From: Tyto alba
Lineage: Eukaryota > Chordata > Aves > Strigiformes > Tytonidae
NCBI RefSeq assembly: GCF_018691265.1
Contig: NW_024881272.1
Span: forward strand, 21,565,323 to 21,629,322
DNA: 64,000 nt
Direction: 5' to 3'
Made by a program: the position numbers and the translations under genes. How positions within the stretch are numbered: position 1 is the first letter of the stretch; each line of letters starts with the position of its first letter. This document shows, piece after piece, positions 39,451 through 51,600 of this stretch. Under the pieces are notes generated by a model that ran no database searches, had not been told where the DNA came from, and saw nothing but the letters and a program-made list of their open reading frames with translations.

Positions 39451-41413
39451 ATAGAAAGGCATCAGGCTAAGGTTCTTGCATTATTGTCATGCTCTGCAGT
39501 CATGATAATCATAAGAGAAATTTGAGGGCTTCTGATTTTTCCTCCATTATTTTAGGGGAATACATTTAACAAACATATAAGTTCAAACAATTTATACAAT
39601 CAATTTACATTGTAAAGGTAATTTCACATTTAAAAGAATCAGAGAATTATGCCTTGGGTTTTGATTCTGTTTTCAAAGTGCTGGGCATCCACTTTTCATG
39701 TGAAATTATTTGTGGATATTTGAAAATCTACCAGGCCAGGCTCTGCTGTCTACCAGCCTGGTCAATATCTTGGTTTTGCATCTCCAGGACAGTAGTTTAA
39801 CCAGATATTTGAGCTGCTGGTTAACTGGAGTAGCACAGTTATGTAATCCAGTGACTTACCAACTGTGAGGAATGAGTATCTCTTGTTCAGAATTGCTACT
39901 GCCAAAGGTATAATCACCTAACAGACTAACACTGGACAAAGGCAGCAAACCATTAATATCGGTGATCACAGAGGAAAGATCTGGATAACCACAGAGGCAA
40001 ATAGGCATGTATAAAAAGCCTAAATCTTCTGACCATAGAATCAGCAATGATACCTCATAAACTGTAGCTTGTTCCTTACAAACAGTTGAGGATTCTTCTC
40101 TAGAGACAAAATGAGTCTCGTGTTACAATAAGATGTGAGATCTTCTCATATTTGATCTTGGTCATGAATAAATAATACTTCACTCTCTTATTTGAGAAGA
40201 TTCAATTGACTGACCAGGTCAGAGGCTAGAAGGTCGTAGAGATGCTTCATGATTCAATATATTTTGTTAACACAACTAAAACAATTTATTTCCCAGAGAT
40301 CCACATAAAGTTCCCAAGATGTTTTTCATGTTCCCAGTATAAAGAAAAAAAGTCTCCAATTTATTTTAATTAATCTATATTCTACAGAGAAAAAGACAAA
40401 GTGAGTTATATCCATTCAAGATCACCTCAGTTTATGAAGATGGCAGAAGAATGAACATGTTTTATGGCCCAGTTTATCATCGATGACTTTGACTGTTACC
40501 TTCTTTGAATTTAGGTTCACAGTGTATGTCTGTACTATTGTAATAAATTACTTATTTCAAGCATGTCTAGATGAGCATGAAAGCTTCATATCTATTACTG
40601 AAAAACACCCAATGAGAGGTGAGTAAGGTATCATTTTGTCAAGTTCCAGAGCTCAGTACTTGTTCCCAGGTAGAATTTCCTGAAATAATCATTTGTTTGA
40701 AAATTAATCCTTATTATGCATGATAGCAAGAAATAGGAATTGACAGCAAATTTTAGAGGTCGCCATTCTTTCCATATGCTATTACTGCTGTTTGGCAGGT
40801 ATGTACAACTGCTGGGCCAGATGATGTTTTGAAAGGGTTTGTAATCCCTGTGCACTATCTCTTCTCAGTATGACAGGCTTATATCAAGTATAAATGAAAT
40901 TAAAAGTATCTTTAACTTACCCCAGGTTAAGAGTAGCCTTAATGGTTTCAGTGACTCTGGGTAAATCACTGAAAATATTTTAATGCTATATTCATATTGA
41001 AACATTTGAATAATAATAATTTTTCCTCATCATAAGTTCAAATATGCTATATATCCAAATATGACTTCCAATCGAAGTCTTCTATCTTTGTTTTGGGCTT
41101 TGGAATTAATATTTTCTTCTCATTATCTTCCAGTAATAGCTCTATCTTGCCTTTATATTCCTTCATACATAAAAAGATCCCAAAGTATTCCACAGGCATC
41201 TTATACTTTAAGACCTAGAAGTTCCTACTGAACAGAGGAAAGGATTCCTACTTGACTGGCAGCATTGGGTATTATTTCCCACTTCCTGAATTTTAATGTG
41301 ACTATGTCCAGGTGGAACAACAAGTTTCAGTGTTACAAAGTCTGATAATTGACAAGTGTGGATAATGTTTTCTTGATCTGATGAATATAAAGGAGAAGGG
41401 GTTTATTTTAAAG

Positions 41414-41428
41414 AAAAAAAAAAAAAAA
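41414..41428. repeat. A15 homopolymer
   Basis: Fifteen A after TTTAAAG. Confidence 0.9.
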
Positions 41429-42438
41429 GTGATTTTAGTGTAACAGTAATCAAGATTCAATTTTTCCATTATGTTTCCATTGATGCTAACCAAGAGAAGT
41501 CTGTAACAAAAAACAGACTTTACATAAATATCATCACATCTGGGCAAATTTGTAAATTTTGAATAAAAATAAGCACTTTAGATTTAATTTCAGATAATCT
41601 CTGTTCATCCTTGGAAATATCACTGACTACAGGATTTGTAAGGTCCTAATGTTCACAACATTTATAAAATATATAAAATAAATAGCTGATAAAATATTAA
41701 TTATGGCTATAAAATTTACCTGTCTGCCCTGAAATAAATGTTATTAGCATCTCTAGTTGTTTTTTGCTGCTGCTACTGATACTTCAATTTGATAGTGAAC
41801 TGTTTTAGTGTTTAAAATGAAAAAGACTTGTGAATTCATAAAATATGTGTGTATATTTTGATGCAGCATATTTAGGATTGGCTTTTTTTTCCCCACTTTA
41901 ACTTAACTATTTATGAAAATTTATTTCTATGTGTCATACCAAAGTATTAAGGGGGGAGCAAGGGGGCGAGAAAGGGGTTCAGCCAGATCATATAGAGTAG
42001 AAACTCTAAACAAAGTCCTGTGAAATTATGAACTATGTCAGCCAGCTAGAAGACAAGTGTAACCTCAGTTCCTTCATCTGCCAGATTTTCCAAAAACTGT
42101 GCTGGAGCCAGACAAAGCCTGGTTTTCTGTTCATTTTTTAAAATGTAAGCTGTTCGATTACTCCTGTGTGCTGCTATTTGCAGCCAAATCTACATGAAAC
42201 AGACTTAAAACATCTAACAGGCTACTTTGGAAAACCAAATCTCCAATATTCTCGACAAAATTTCCAAAGTCAGTATTAAATTCTGTTCAATCCAATGAAA
42301 GAACACTAGCATACTATTTGGATAAAAAATTCCCTTCTTGGTTACTGCTGCCTTTCAAAATCAGGTACTAATACATTTTTTTCTTGAACATGGCCTGAAA
42401 TACAAAAATCTCATAATTACTTTGTTTTGTTTGACCAG

Positions 42439-42828
42439 CAAAGAGAGCAGCAGCTTCCTGGGCAGGTAGTCACAGGGGCAGGGAGGCCCTGCAGATCCTC
42501 CCACACCCACAGCCGCTCCTGCCAGAGCCGCAGCCAGTCGCCAGGTGAGAATGGAAGCCAGAGGGAATCAGGCATTCTGTGCCCAATCCTATAAGTGGGC
42601 TGTGGCCACTGAGGGGAAAGCCCAGTGGCAGCACCGGGAGGGGCTGGTACAGCATTTGAGGGCTAACGGAAGGTCCAGCCGTAGCAGGACTGCTGTGCTC
42701 ACCTCCCCGACTGCCGCGGCCTCCGCTGCAGGACAGAGAAGTCGTGTGAGGAACTGTCGTGCAGGCTTGTCTGCCTTCTCCTGCAGAACAAGTCGTATCA
42801 CTCATCAACACCAGATATATCCATATCT
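42439..42828 (+). other. GC-rich exon-like island (candidate lncRNA exon)
   Basis: This is the strongest compositional outlier in the window. By hand count 42,481-42,780 is about 63% G+C with 12 CpG, against roughly one-third G+C around it. A T-rich tract ending in TTGACCAG gives a plausible splice acceptor at 42,438. CCAG|GTGAGA at 42,544 and TCT|GTAAGT at 42,828 are good donor matches. These would define exons of 106 or 390 nt. ORFs of 95 codons (plus) and 113 codons (minus) cross the island, but they have no recognisable domain and are explained by scarce stop codons in GC-rich DNA. Observed/expected CpG is near 0.4, below a classical CpG island. It may instead be an alternative first exon, a decayed LTR or a GC-rich retrocopy. 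No protein family is recognised. Confidence 0.3.
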
Positions 42829-43379
42829 GTAAGTGTTTTGGTTTTCTGAGACCTTTTAGTCCACTGTGTCAATTCCATCTCAGACTGTAACAAAGGGGGG
42901 AAACATTTACCGTTTTAGAAACACTAACGTAATTTGCCACTTTCTGGGACTCAGAATAGTTTGAATAACAGAGACAGATAGGCCCAGGGCTCTCCTGTAT
43001 CTTAGCCTTTAAACTTATATATGTGCAAAGACTTAAATGAGACAGAAAGCTTAGAGGAAAGATTCTGTTCCTGGACAGGGTTTTTTGTTTATTTTGTTTT
43101 GTCTATCCCCAGAGTGTATTACCTTAGTCATGCTTGAAATGTAGGATTGGCCTCTATACAGCAATATCTTCAAGATGTTAGTACCTCAAGATGTGCATTT
43201 TTTTCCTCGGTGTAGAAAAGAGAGAGATTTCCTAGGAAAGTTGTTTCCTTCATGTATGAAGATTTTTAACATGAGCACTTGAAATCAGAGTACCCCAAAA
43301 CTATCATGATCCTGAAATCTCATGAAGATGCTGGTGAGGTTTGAAACCCTTGTTTGGGATCCTCCCCCCTCCATTTCCA

Positions 43380-43650
43380 ACCCCTGATGCTGGCTGAGAT
43401 CATACTCAATGTTGCTGTATCCAGGCTGAGTTGGCCAGGAATAATTACCTGAGCTGAGGTCTTGCACTCACTCCTATCAAACCCCCTGCTCTCAGCAGGA
43501 CGCCTACAGTCCTGGCAATGCCGTTGCTGCAGGGCCACTGCTGTGCTCAGCAGCTTTAACCCAACAGTCCAAGGCAGGCACTTCGGTGGTTGTGACAATG
43601 CTTTGAGAGCTCCCTCTGAGTCACTCAACTCAGAGCTCAGAGATTTTACA
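43380..43650. other. Second GC-elevated patch, no gene recognised
   Basis: This segment is about half G+C and contains CTCTCAGCAGGACGCC, GGCAATGCCGTTGCTGCAGGG and repeated CTCAGCAG/CAGCAG words. It ends in an inverted repeat: CTCTGAGT at 43,614-43,621 and ACTCAGAG at 43,628-43,635. ORFs of 102 codons (minus) and 70 codons (plus) overlap here, have no recognisable domain and are probably due to the base composition. Together with the island 0.6 kb upstream and the patch at 44.63 kb it forms a GC-heterogeneous interval that ends at the CR1 copy. Confidence 0.4.
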
Positions 43651-44624
43651 CAAAGAGTAATTTCCCTTGAGTAACTTCAGTACATTTAGTTCTTACGAAA
43701 AGTGAGCAGTGGGACTCTATCTAAATGTGGGTTTGAACTATCACGAGGCAATGCTTTAAGTACCATTACTTTAATAAGTCCTGTATTCTGCCTGCATTGT
43801 CCTTAAGGAGACTAAATTTTGTATAACTACATGAAAGCAACTTTTCTATTTATTTAAAATATATCAAAGTCTACAAAAATGTTTTATTTCATTTATTAAG
43901 ACAGTTGAATTTATTGCTATAAAAATATGTTTTTATGACTACCAGGCTGTATCTTCTCATGATCTGTGCTATCATGTAGTCAGAGGATCAGGTTAATGTT
44001 CCTCCAGACATCTTTCATCACTCTAGGCAGCTTAGTTAAAATCCAACACGGTCATAAGATTTTTTTGTGTTCTTTGTATGCTTTGTAGTGCTTGATAACT
44101 TCTGAGAAGAGAATTTTCTGGGACCATCACGATTGTGAATGTTATTTATGAATACAGAAATCATAGGTTGATTTCTTCAAGTTTCTGTTTTATCTGCATG
44201 TTGTAAATGAAAGCTATATGTTCCTGAAAGCACCATCTGAGGAATTAGATTGATTTTTCTTTATTTTTTCTTGATTTTTTTTGTTTGGCTGCTTAAACTT
44301 ATTATCTATATTTTATTTAAATATTAGTCATCTTATTTACTCTTGATCAGATTGGGGGGATTATATTTCTGGGTTGCATGGCAGCCTGAAAAAAGAGAAA
44401 ACATTTGCTGATAATTTTACTGTAACTGTGATGACACGAGAACCTGCTATATTCCCTACACTGTTGCATTAGTGGTAGTCCCAGTGATGATTTTGGTTTG
44501 TTTCAACATTTAGTAGCAATGTTTAAATTACATTGTATTATCTAAGATTTATAAGAAGGCAACATAATATGGTCTTCTTTCTACCCCTGCTATAGAATTT
44601 CAAATTTATAGCAAAGGGAGGTGT

Positions 44625-44800
44625 CAGCAAGGTCTGGTCCCAAAGAGAAGGCAAACTGGGGCTGAGAGGTGTCACAGCACAGGTGGGACTGTGCCTGTCT
44701 GACAGTGCACAGCCCCCAGCTATACAGTCAAGGCAGAGCTGTTGATGCTAACAAGTCAGGGCAAATGGTGTACTCAAAAGGCCCTGCCAGAAGGTGTTGG
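44625..44800. other. Third GC-elevated patch
   Basis: By hand count 44,641-44,760 is about 56% G+C. It has words such as GGGGCTGAGAGGTGTCAC and GTGCACAGCCCCCAGC. No ORF above background and no repeat family recognised. It sits about 110 bp from the CR1 tail, on the side CR1 would not fill, so it is not part of that element as far as I can see. Confidence 0.4.
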
Positions 44801-44907
44801 GTAGCACTTAAAGAGATTCTAGGTTATGACTAGGTTTTTCTGACTTGTATCTTCAAAGAATCCAAGTGCCACAGACGTTTCTTTACTACTTTTTATTCTC
44901 TCTGTGA

Positions 44908-44908
44908 G

Positions 44909-44938
<30 letters not shown>
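44908..44938. repeat. (AT)n microsatellite with T8 run at the CR1 3' end
   Basis: An alternating AT tract (44,908-44,930) is followed by eight T. It lies directly beside the 3' end of the CR1 copy, so it may have grown from the element's tail repeat or from the insertion site. Confidence 0.9.
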
Positions 44939-44940
<2 letters not shown>

Positions 44941-45180
44941 GAATATTTCAGTTGGAAGGGGCCTACAAAGATCGTCTAGTCCAACTGCCTGACCACTTCA
45001 GGGCTGGCCAAAAGTTAAAGCATCTAGGTCATTGTCCAAATGCCTCTAAAACATTGACAGGCTTAGAGTGTTTACCACCTCTCTAGGGAGCCTATTCCAG
45101 TGTTTGACCACTCTCTCTGTAAAGAAATGTTTCCTGATATGAAGTCTGAGTCCTCCCGATGCATCTTTGAACAATTCCCA
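44941..45180 (-). mobile_element. CR1 LINE 3' end, 5'-truncated
   Basis: The plus strand carries the reverse complement of a chicken-repeat-1 (CR1) 3' terminus. In order it shows TTGGAAGGGGCC (44,952), AAAGATCGTCTAGTCCAAC, a middle part ending in ACATTGACAGGCTTAGAG, CCTATTCCAGTG (45,091), and GTAAAGAAATGTTTCCT. These blocks have the order and spacing of the avian CR1 3' end. The copy is about 240 bp, so only the 3' untranslated region and perhaps the last part of the reverse-transcriptase ORF remain. Similarity fades near 45,180. That kind of 5' truncation is normal for CR1. The sense strand is minus, so its 3' end abuts the (AT)n/T run at 44,908-44,938, where CR1 copies usually carry a short tail repeat. 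It is dead and non-coding. It is the best lineage marker in the window. The subfamily is not resolved. Confidence 0.9.
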
Positions 45181-45389
45181 AACACTTATTATTAATTAAA
45201 TTAATTAATTTCTCAGCATTTTATTGGTGCAACCTATGTGACTGGATGGGAGATTTGACATATCATATACTCACTCATGCAGTAAAATCAACAGCTGCAA
45301 TACTAACTCAGTGAACTTCTTGTCTCAGACATTTATCTGAAATCATGAGTTGATATAATTTTGGTGTTTTCCTCTTGTTTTTTGGTTTG

Positions 45390-45408
45390 TTTTTTTTTTT
45401 TTTTTTTT
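45390..45408. repeat. T19 homopolymer with TTTG lead-in
   Basis: Nineteen T preceded by TTGTTTTTTGGTTTG and followed by CAG. Acceptor-like, but without a supported exon. Confidence 0.9.
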
Positions 45409-46249
45409 CAGTTTTGATAAACTTGACTTCAACAACATTTACCAGTGAGGTAGAGATCCCAAAGACACTAAGATCCTTTGTCTTCTGAAGGTAAAAATGA
45501 TGGCAGGGAAGACAAGTTCTCTAGTCTTCCTCCCAGTGCGCAAACTTTGAGAGAAACCACAGACTAATTGGGAGACTTTTTGTTTTATAATGCCTATATT
45601 CTTGCAAGTCTCATCTCATATCCTGAACCAACAGGGTACACAACAATAATCTATATAGGCTACACTCCAGACTGTTGTGCTAACCTTAAATTCCTTAAAT
45701 TTATTTATTTAATTTTGAAGGGAAAGTCGAATTCTCTCCATGCCCTTAGGGATTTTTGTTTTGTTTTTTTTTTTTTCCTTTTTCTCTTCCATTTGAAAAT
45801 TTTGTGGCAAACAGATTCCACCGTCTGCTTTTGCTTATTTTAGCTAATCAACCAGGAGATGTTGCAGTAGACTTCAACAGAATAATCAATAAAGGAGGTC
45901 TAGGTGGTCAGCCATGTGGCATGCCAATTTTTCTTCTTATTAACACAAATAGTCTTTGGATTTCATATTAATCCCCCTTGAGATCTAGCTAGATGAAGTT
46001 GCTTTGGGGAGGATCTTTTGAGGATACAGATTTTGCTGAAACTGGTCTCAGGTAAAAATAACTACTGTGAAAACAGTTGTTTAGCAGACTCCTGAGTCAG
46101 GAACAAGATACCCTGTATTGTCATAGAAGGTACATTTTGTATCCCAGTCATGACTTCTAGATTAGACAACACTGAGACTTGATGTGCACTAGAATTGTTG
46201 AAAAACTGAAGCTGATATAAATTACAGTAAACTTTAATACATCAAAATA

Positions 46250-46565
46250 ATTGCCTAATCAATAGTAGTTCCTTTGATATCTTTTAAACAGCATTAATCA
46301 CCTTGAACTCATTTTGTATTAATGCAGATGTCGCAAGTGTTTCAATTGGATTTCTGCCGTAACTGAGGATTAATTACTTTGACTAGACATTTGTGCTAAA
46401 GTCTTACTCAGTATGCATGCATATAGAAACAATAAAAATAATCAAGTAAAGAGTGAAAGAATGCTTCCATGTAAAAGCAAAACAGGTTTTGCTTTAGGAG
46501 TTAGACATTATGAATAAAGATTTATGCATTTTGCAAATGAACCTGGAAAATGTATCTTCACATGA
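46250..46565. promoter_or_regulatory. Possible conserved noncoding element
   Basis: Non-repetitive block with TATTAATGCAGATGTCGC, TTCAATTGGATTTCTGCCG, GGATTAATTACTTTGAC (homeodomain-type TTAATTA beside CTTTGA, a TCF/LEF-type core), TATGCATGCATATAG and TTATGCATTTTGCAAATG (partial octamer). The clustering resembles a developmental enhancer, and nothing else explains the block. Conservation is untested. Confidence 0.27.
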
Positions 46566-47976
46566 ACATATAGCAAATATCTACCCCCATCTCTTGATAT
46601 TATGATGGTATTGCTGTCAAGATATTATTTACATTGACAGAACACAATGCCAGAAAACCTATATATTCTTTTGTTTTCAATTACATTAATGTTACTGAAT
46701 ATTTTACCTATCTTTCATGTGCCCTAGATGGGTACCTAATAATAACAACTGTATTTAAGATTACAGAATGCTGGGTACCAAATAAAAAAAATATTGTCTG
46801 AGTTTTCCTGATCAAAGATATATCAGCTGAATAGCATTTCATTAAAAGCAAAAGAGAAAAAGCTGAAAGAACATTACAATATCTGGACATATTAAATATT
46901 TTTTTACAAAATTATCTGAAGATATTTTCAAATTTTAGATACTCAAATGATAAATGCTTTGTGCCTATATGCCTACACAAAATTTTCAATAGAAGTGCTT
47001 TTTGAACAGTCATGCAATTTCTGTATATAGGAAACATGTTATAGCTTCAAAATATTTAGGGACTGTCTTTGTAGGCAGACTAGTCCTTTTGGTGATTGCA
47101 ACGTTTTTCCTTAAAAAGATGATACTTCCATGTACCATTTGTTAACTTAATTGTTAATTTCATTTAGAACTGCTATGAAGCCGAAAGATCTTGTTTAGTA
47201 TTCAAGATAATATGAAAGGTCCAACACAAAAGTCATTCTATGAAAAATGTTAGGATTTAAACAGCATCATATATCAAAATTTATATTTAATTTTTAAGTT
47301 TCCAACAAATCCACTTTGACTAATTCTAGCATGATATTGCTTTTTGTCTAGCTGGGTCTTTCAGTGACATTTGATGTTATCAATTAAGTGATCTTTCTTG
47401 ATCAGTCTTTTCTGATCCTCTGTCATGCAGCTTTAAACTTGATTTGATTCCTAGCTATCACTTCTCTCTCAAATGTTTCTGTTCATTCCTATCTGACCAG
47501 GTCAATTTACATTTTTTTTCTGAATACATCCTATTCTTTCTCCACATAATTCTTCCTATACTCAAATTCTAAAAATATTCTTTCTTGTCCATTTCTTCTG
47601 TAATAGCAATTTCAAATATTTTTTCAAGAGTAGAATAACTAAGAAGCTCAAGCTAATCTTGCAGAAATTCAACTCTTTCAACTTTGGAAATATGGACAAC
47701 TGAAGTTTGTCTGGAAAGCAAAATATTCTATGGGGAATAGCACATAAGAAGAAAGACAAAAAATAGTCAGAATTTAAAATGAGATACTATTAGAGGGCTT
47801 AATTGATTTCAGATCATGTGTTGTGATTGTTTTCTCCTAAGTGCTTTTGCTATTTGAATTGCTTCAATGCTTTGGAAAAGCATTTTCCTTATGATGTTAG
47901 AATATTGTTATATCAGACGACTGCAAACACTTTAAAGGTAAAAAAATACATGCTCTGATTTGGTTTGACAACACTC

Positions 47977-47978
<2 letters not shown>

Positions 47979-48008
<30 letters not shown>
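47979..48008. repeat. (TG)15 dinucleotide microsatellite
   Basis: Fifteen perfect TG units. Alternating purine-pyrimidine tracts of this kind can adopt Z-DNA; likely length-polymorphic. Confidence 0.97.
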
Positions 48009-48010
<2 letters not shown>

Positions 48011-48642
48011 CCCTTCCTATACATATCTAGCACAAGAATTTTGTGGCAAAAATGTTTTGGAAAATTAAAAATTTTCATGGACTGCTAGAAAATACTCATG
48101 ATGATCAAATTCTGAGCTTGTAAATGTAAATATTCATCCTGAAAACCTGATTTTTAAGGGCTCCAATCAGAGAACAAACATCCTGTGTAATTCATGTATC
48201 TAATCAAAGCTAACCAACACAGCCTGAATTTCAAATGTCAAATGTTTGCAATAGGCAAACAACACACATCATTCTTCATCTGTGCATATTCTAAGAATCT
48301 CTGTGTGAATTAAACACAAGTTACAAAAAGAAGTGATATTCGTCACAGTATTTACTCAGTTCTTGTGAGCAACATGGACAGCTGTAATACCCAGGTTTCC
48401 AGTGTTTTTTTTTCCATTGATCAATATCACATTAGCAATTTTTCTTAACACTTTTCTTATTAATAATTACTCATAAAGAATATTATCCTGGTGGACCTAA
48501 GTATAAGAAAAGGAAAATCTTTCTCTTGTGAAGTTTTCTGTCAGTTGTCCATGGTTTGGACACACACTTTCCAGTCACCTTTTCAAATATATTATTTTGG
48601 TTTTCATCTGATTAATTGAAATTTTAAGGTATTGGTGTATTT

Positions 48643-48684
48643 GAGGTGGTTTGGTTTTGGTTTGTTTGGGTTTTTTTTCCCTCC
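48643..48684. repeat. T/G-rich low-complexity tract
   Basis: TGG-TTTGG-TTTTGG-TTTG-TTTGGG steps into T8 and CCCTCC. Confidence 0.8.
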
Positions 48685-51600
48685 TAATTTCAGTTTACCT
48701 ACTTTAGCTTATATGCATTATTCCTACAGTGCTTTGTGTCCATTTTCACTCTGATTTTGATCTCGGTCTGTATCATTATTACACCACCCCTTAAATATCT
48801 CTATTGGCTCTTGTTAAAACACCCCATTGATTTAAAGATCTCGTTACTTACCAGAGTATATTCTGATTCTCTGACCTCTTCACACTCCTTGGTGGTGACT
48901 TCAGTTAATTGCATGATTATCAGATGATAATGTGGTAGCATTAAAATGAATTAGCATGTAATTACTGTTGTTCTCAGGGGAGATAGGGTACTTAAAATAA
49001 AACAGTGCATGTTATTCCATGGAAAGCATGAAACAGTGTATTTCCACCGGTGTATTCAGATATCCACAGCTTTTGCTTTCTACAGTGTGTCCATGGTACA
49101 AAATCCTAAAGGACATTTGGAAGTAGACGATCAACATCTGCTTTTGCATCTTAGGTTATTCATATTAATTTCAAAATCTTTAATTTTTACAAGTATGTAA
49201 TAAAGTGTTTTCATATGTTCTCATTTGGGTTCTCTCATTCCCATTGTCATTTTTTTATAATAAATATTAACAAGATTAAACATTACAGACTTCAATAATG
49301 AGTCATCAGAAAAATATTTTAATTAATAAAAATTAGTTAATTCAATTTAAACGTTAAACAATAATTAAAAAATACTAATGTTTCATCAATGTTTCAGATC
49401 TTGAGCTATCGATATGCTTAACTTGTGGGATACATTGTTAATTACATCTCATTTGTTCATCTGAAGAATTTACCTTTTAGGAGTCCCAATGTCAAGGTGG
49501 CCTTATGCAGGACTAGCTGAATGGTATTTCTTCTGTTTTAAAAGTTGTGTATTTACCTCTGTTGCACTGGAGGGTCTGCATACCAAAGCAAGAAACTAAA
49601 TGGAAAAACAGTTTGGATTTTAGAATTGCTTCATTTTCTAAATATCACATTTTACTGCTCAGAACTGTTTTCTCAAGAATCTTTCTTTCTTTCAGTTGAT
49701 GACAGCATTTAGGAATTAAAAATGCACATAAATTGGAAAATGACACAATTGATAGGGAATAGCTCTAACCCTAATTGCCTTCTTTTTGAGACGAAGTCTA
49801 TACAATCACAACTGTAGGTTCTATAAAAAGGGACAAAGAATAAAAAATAAGTGAGCAACAAAAAATAATTTACTTATTTACTTGGATTACCCTGTTAGTG
49901 CAATGAGTCATTGGAAAAGTATTAAAGATTAGGTTCCCAAATCTCGTGGCTTCAGTGTTGAGTGTCTACTTGAGTAGGGGATGCTTTTTTTATCATGGGG
50001 CCTAATACAGTTACCTTTAGGGCACATTTCTGAAAGCTTGCAAAGTTAAATACTTTCAGCACCTAATTTGAAACATTTACTATGCAGAAAATCACAGTCC
50101 TTAGTTTGTAATATACTTTGAGAATATTATAGGAAAATATCATAAATTCTAAACTGTAAATAACATAGTTGTGTGTTATTACAGATAACGTGGATGAAAT
50201 GGAGAGTGTTAAACTGTTAGTGATAATGGAACAATCTTCTATCTATACATTCTTTTAGTTACAATTTTTTTGTTATGTCAAAGCATTTTTTAAATCTGTA
50301 CTAGCATGCCTGAATGGAATTTTGTTGAGGGTTTTTTTGCTATATGAACTTACACAAACATGGCTGAGGAGAGGAAATAATGAAAATAGTAGAATGCATT
50401 CATCCATTTCATAAACCAAAAGCCACTGAAAATGCTTACATGCTTAAAGAAGAAACTACACTTAAATATAATTTAATTTCTGGCAAAAAAAAAACCTTTT
50501 TTGTTAGCAGGGGAAAAAAGATGGCACAACAGCTGTTTCTTTTCTACATGTGTTGGTTGGGTCTTTAGCTGAATTACAGATCAGATTGGCTAATATGTTT
50601 TATTCAGTGAATGCAGAAGTAGATACATGGACCTATACCTGTCCAGGATCCAATTGTTCAATATTTATATACAAAGAACACAAATTTTTTAGGAAGAATT
50701 CAAAAGCATATTAATTTTCTATTATTTTCATTTTTATCTTTCTATAAAAACATATACAAGATGGGTTGATGACTTTAAGAAGTTTGATATTCCCAGATTA
50801 GAGATTGCTGCTTCTAGGGTACATGAATTGATCTGATGATGAGTTTAACCATTTAGAATGCATGGTCACAACTGAGTTTCTGCTGATGATTTCAAAGAAA
50901 ATTATGATTTGAAATAATTTTTTTTCTGTTTTTTTCTAGTTTTATGACACCTTTTTTGTTTATTTCACAGACCTTCTCTTATTTCTTCTCTTCCCTTAAT
51001 TGTCTATATTTGGGACGTCTACTCCTTTCTTCTTTCTCTTCAATGACGTTATACACAAATGCTTATGAAAGTGTTACAAATTTTACTTTTCACAGAGTTC
51101 AGTATTTATTATTTACATTCTCCACAATATAATGGTATACATTTATACTCTCATAACAAATGCTGGGCAAGTTATGCTGTTCTACTGCTAAAATTTGTAG
51201 GAGTTCTGAGAATGCCAATGTTTGTTGCTTATCAGAAGCAACAGGAAACAATCCCACAAAAACATTTAGTTTTCAAAGATTCCTAACATTGAAAAAGATG
51301 AGAAGAAAATGTAAAATATTAAGCTTTTTTGGTGTAGATCTGGCAATAAATACAAAGGCACATAGAAAGCTCTGAGGCAATAAATGCTTTACAGAAGGTA
51401 AAGTGAGCACTAAGCTGTTATTTTCCCCTTCTAGAACAAAAGAAGAAAGGGAATTCCAGTAAAACAGCAGAACAGAAAATTCAAAATGGAACAATTTTTA
51501 GGCAAACTCAATTATTACTTTGACATAAATGCCAAATGAGTAAATAATGTTTAGACAATCAACTAATGTTAACTCATTGAGAAAATGATTCCGTGTAACT

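Larger units (their letters stand above)
34941..42438. other. Gene-free AT-rich sequence
   Basis: A run of short plus-strand ORFs between 37.18 and 38.5 kb (63-85 codons) looks random. One weak MIR-like piece at 39.34 kb. Otherwise nothing distinctive. Confidence 0.6.

Noticed and set aside
42470..42832. ORFs of 95 and 113 codons in the GC-rich island
   Set aside because: Open on both strands because GC-rich DNA has few stop codons. The plus ORF begins at GTG and the translations resemble no family.
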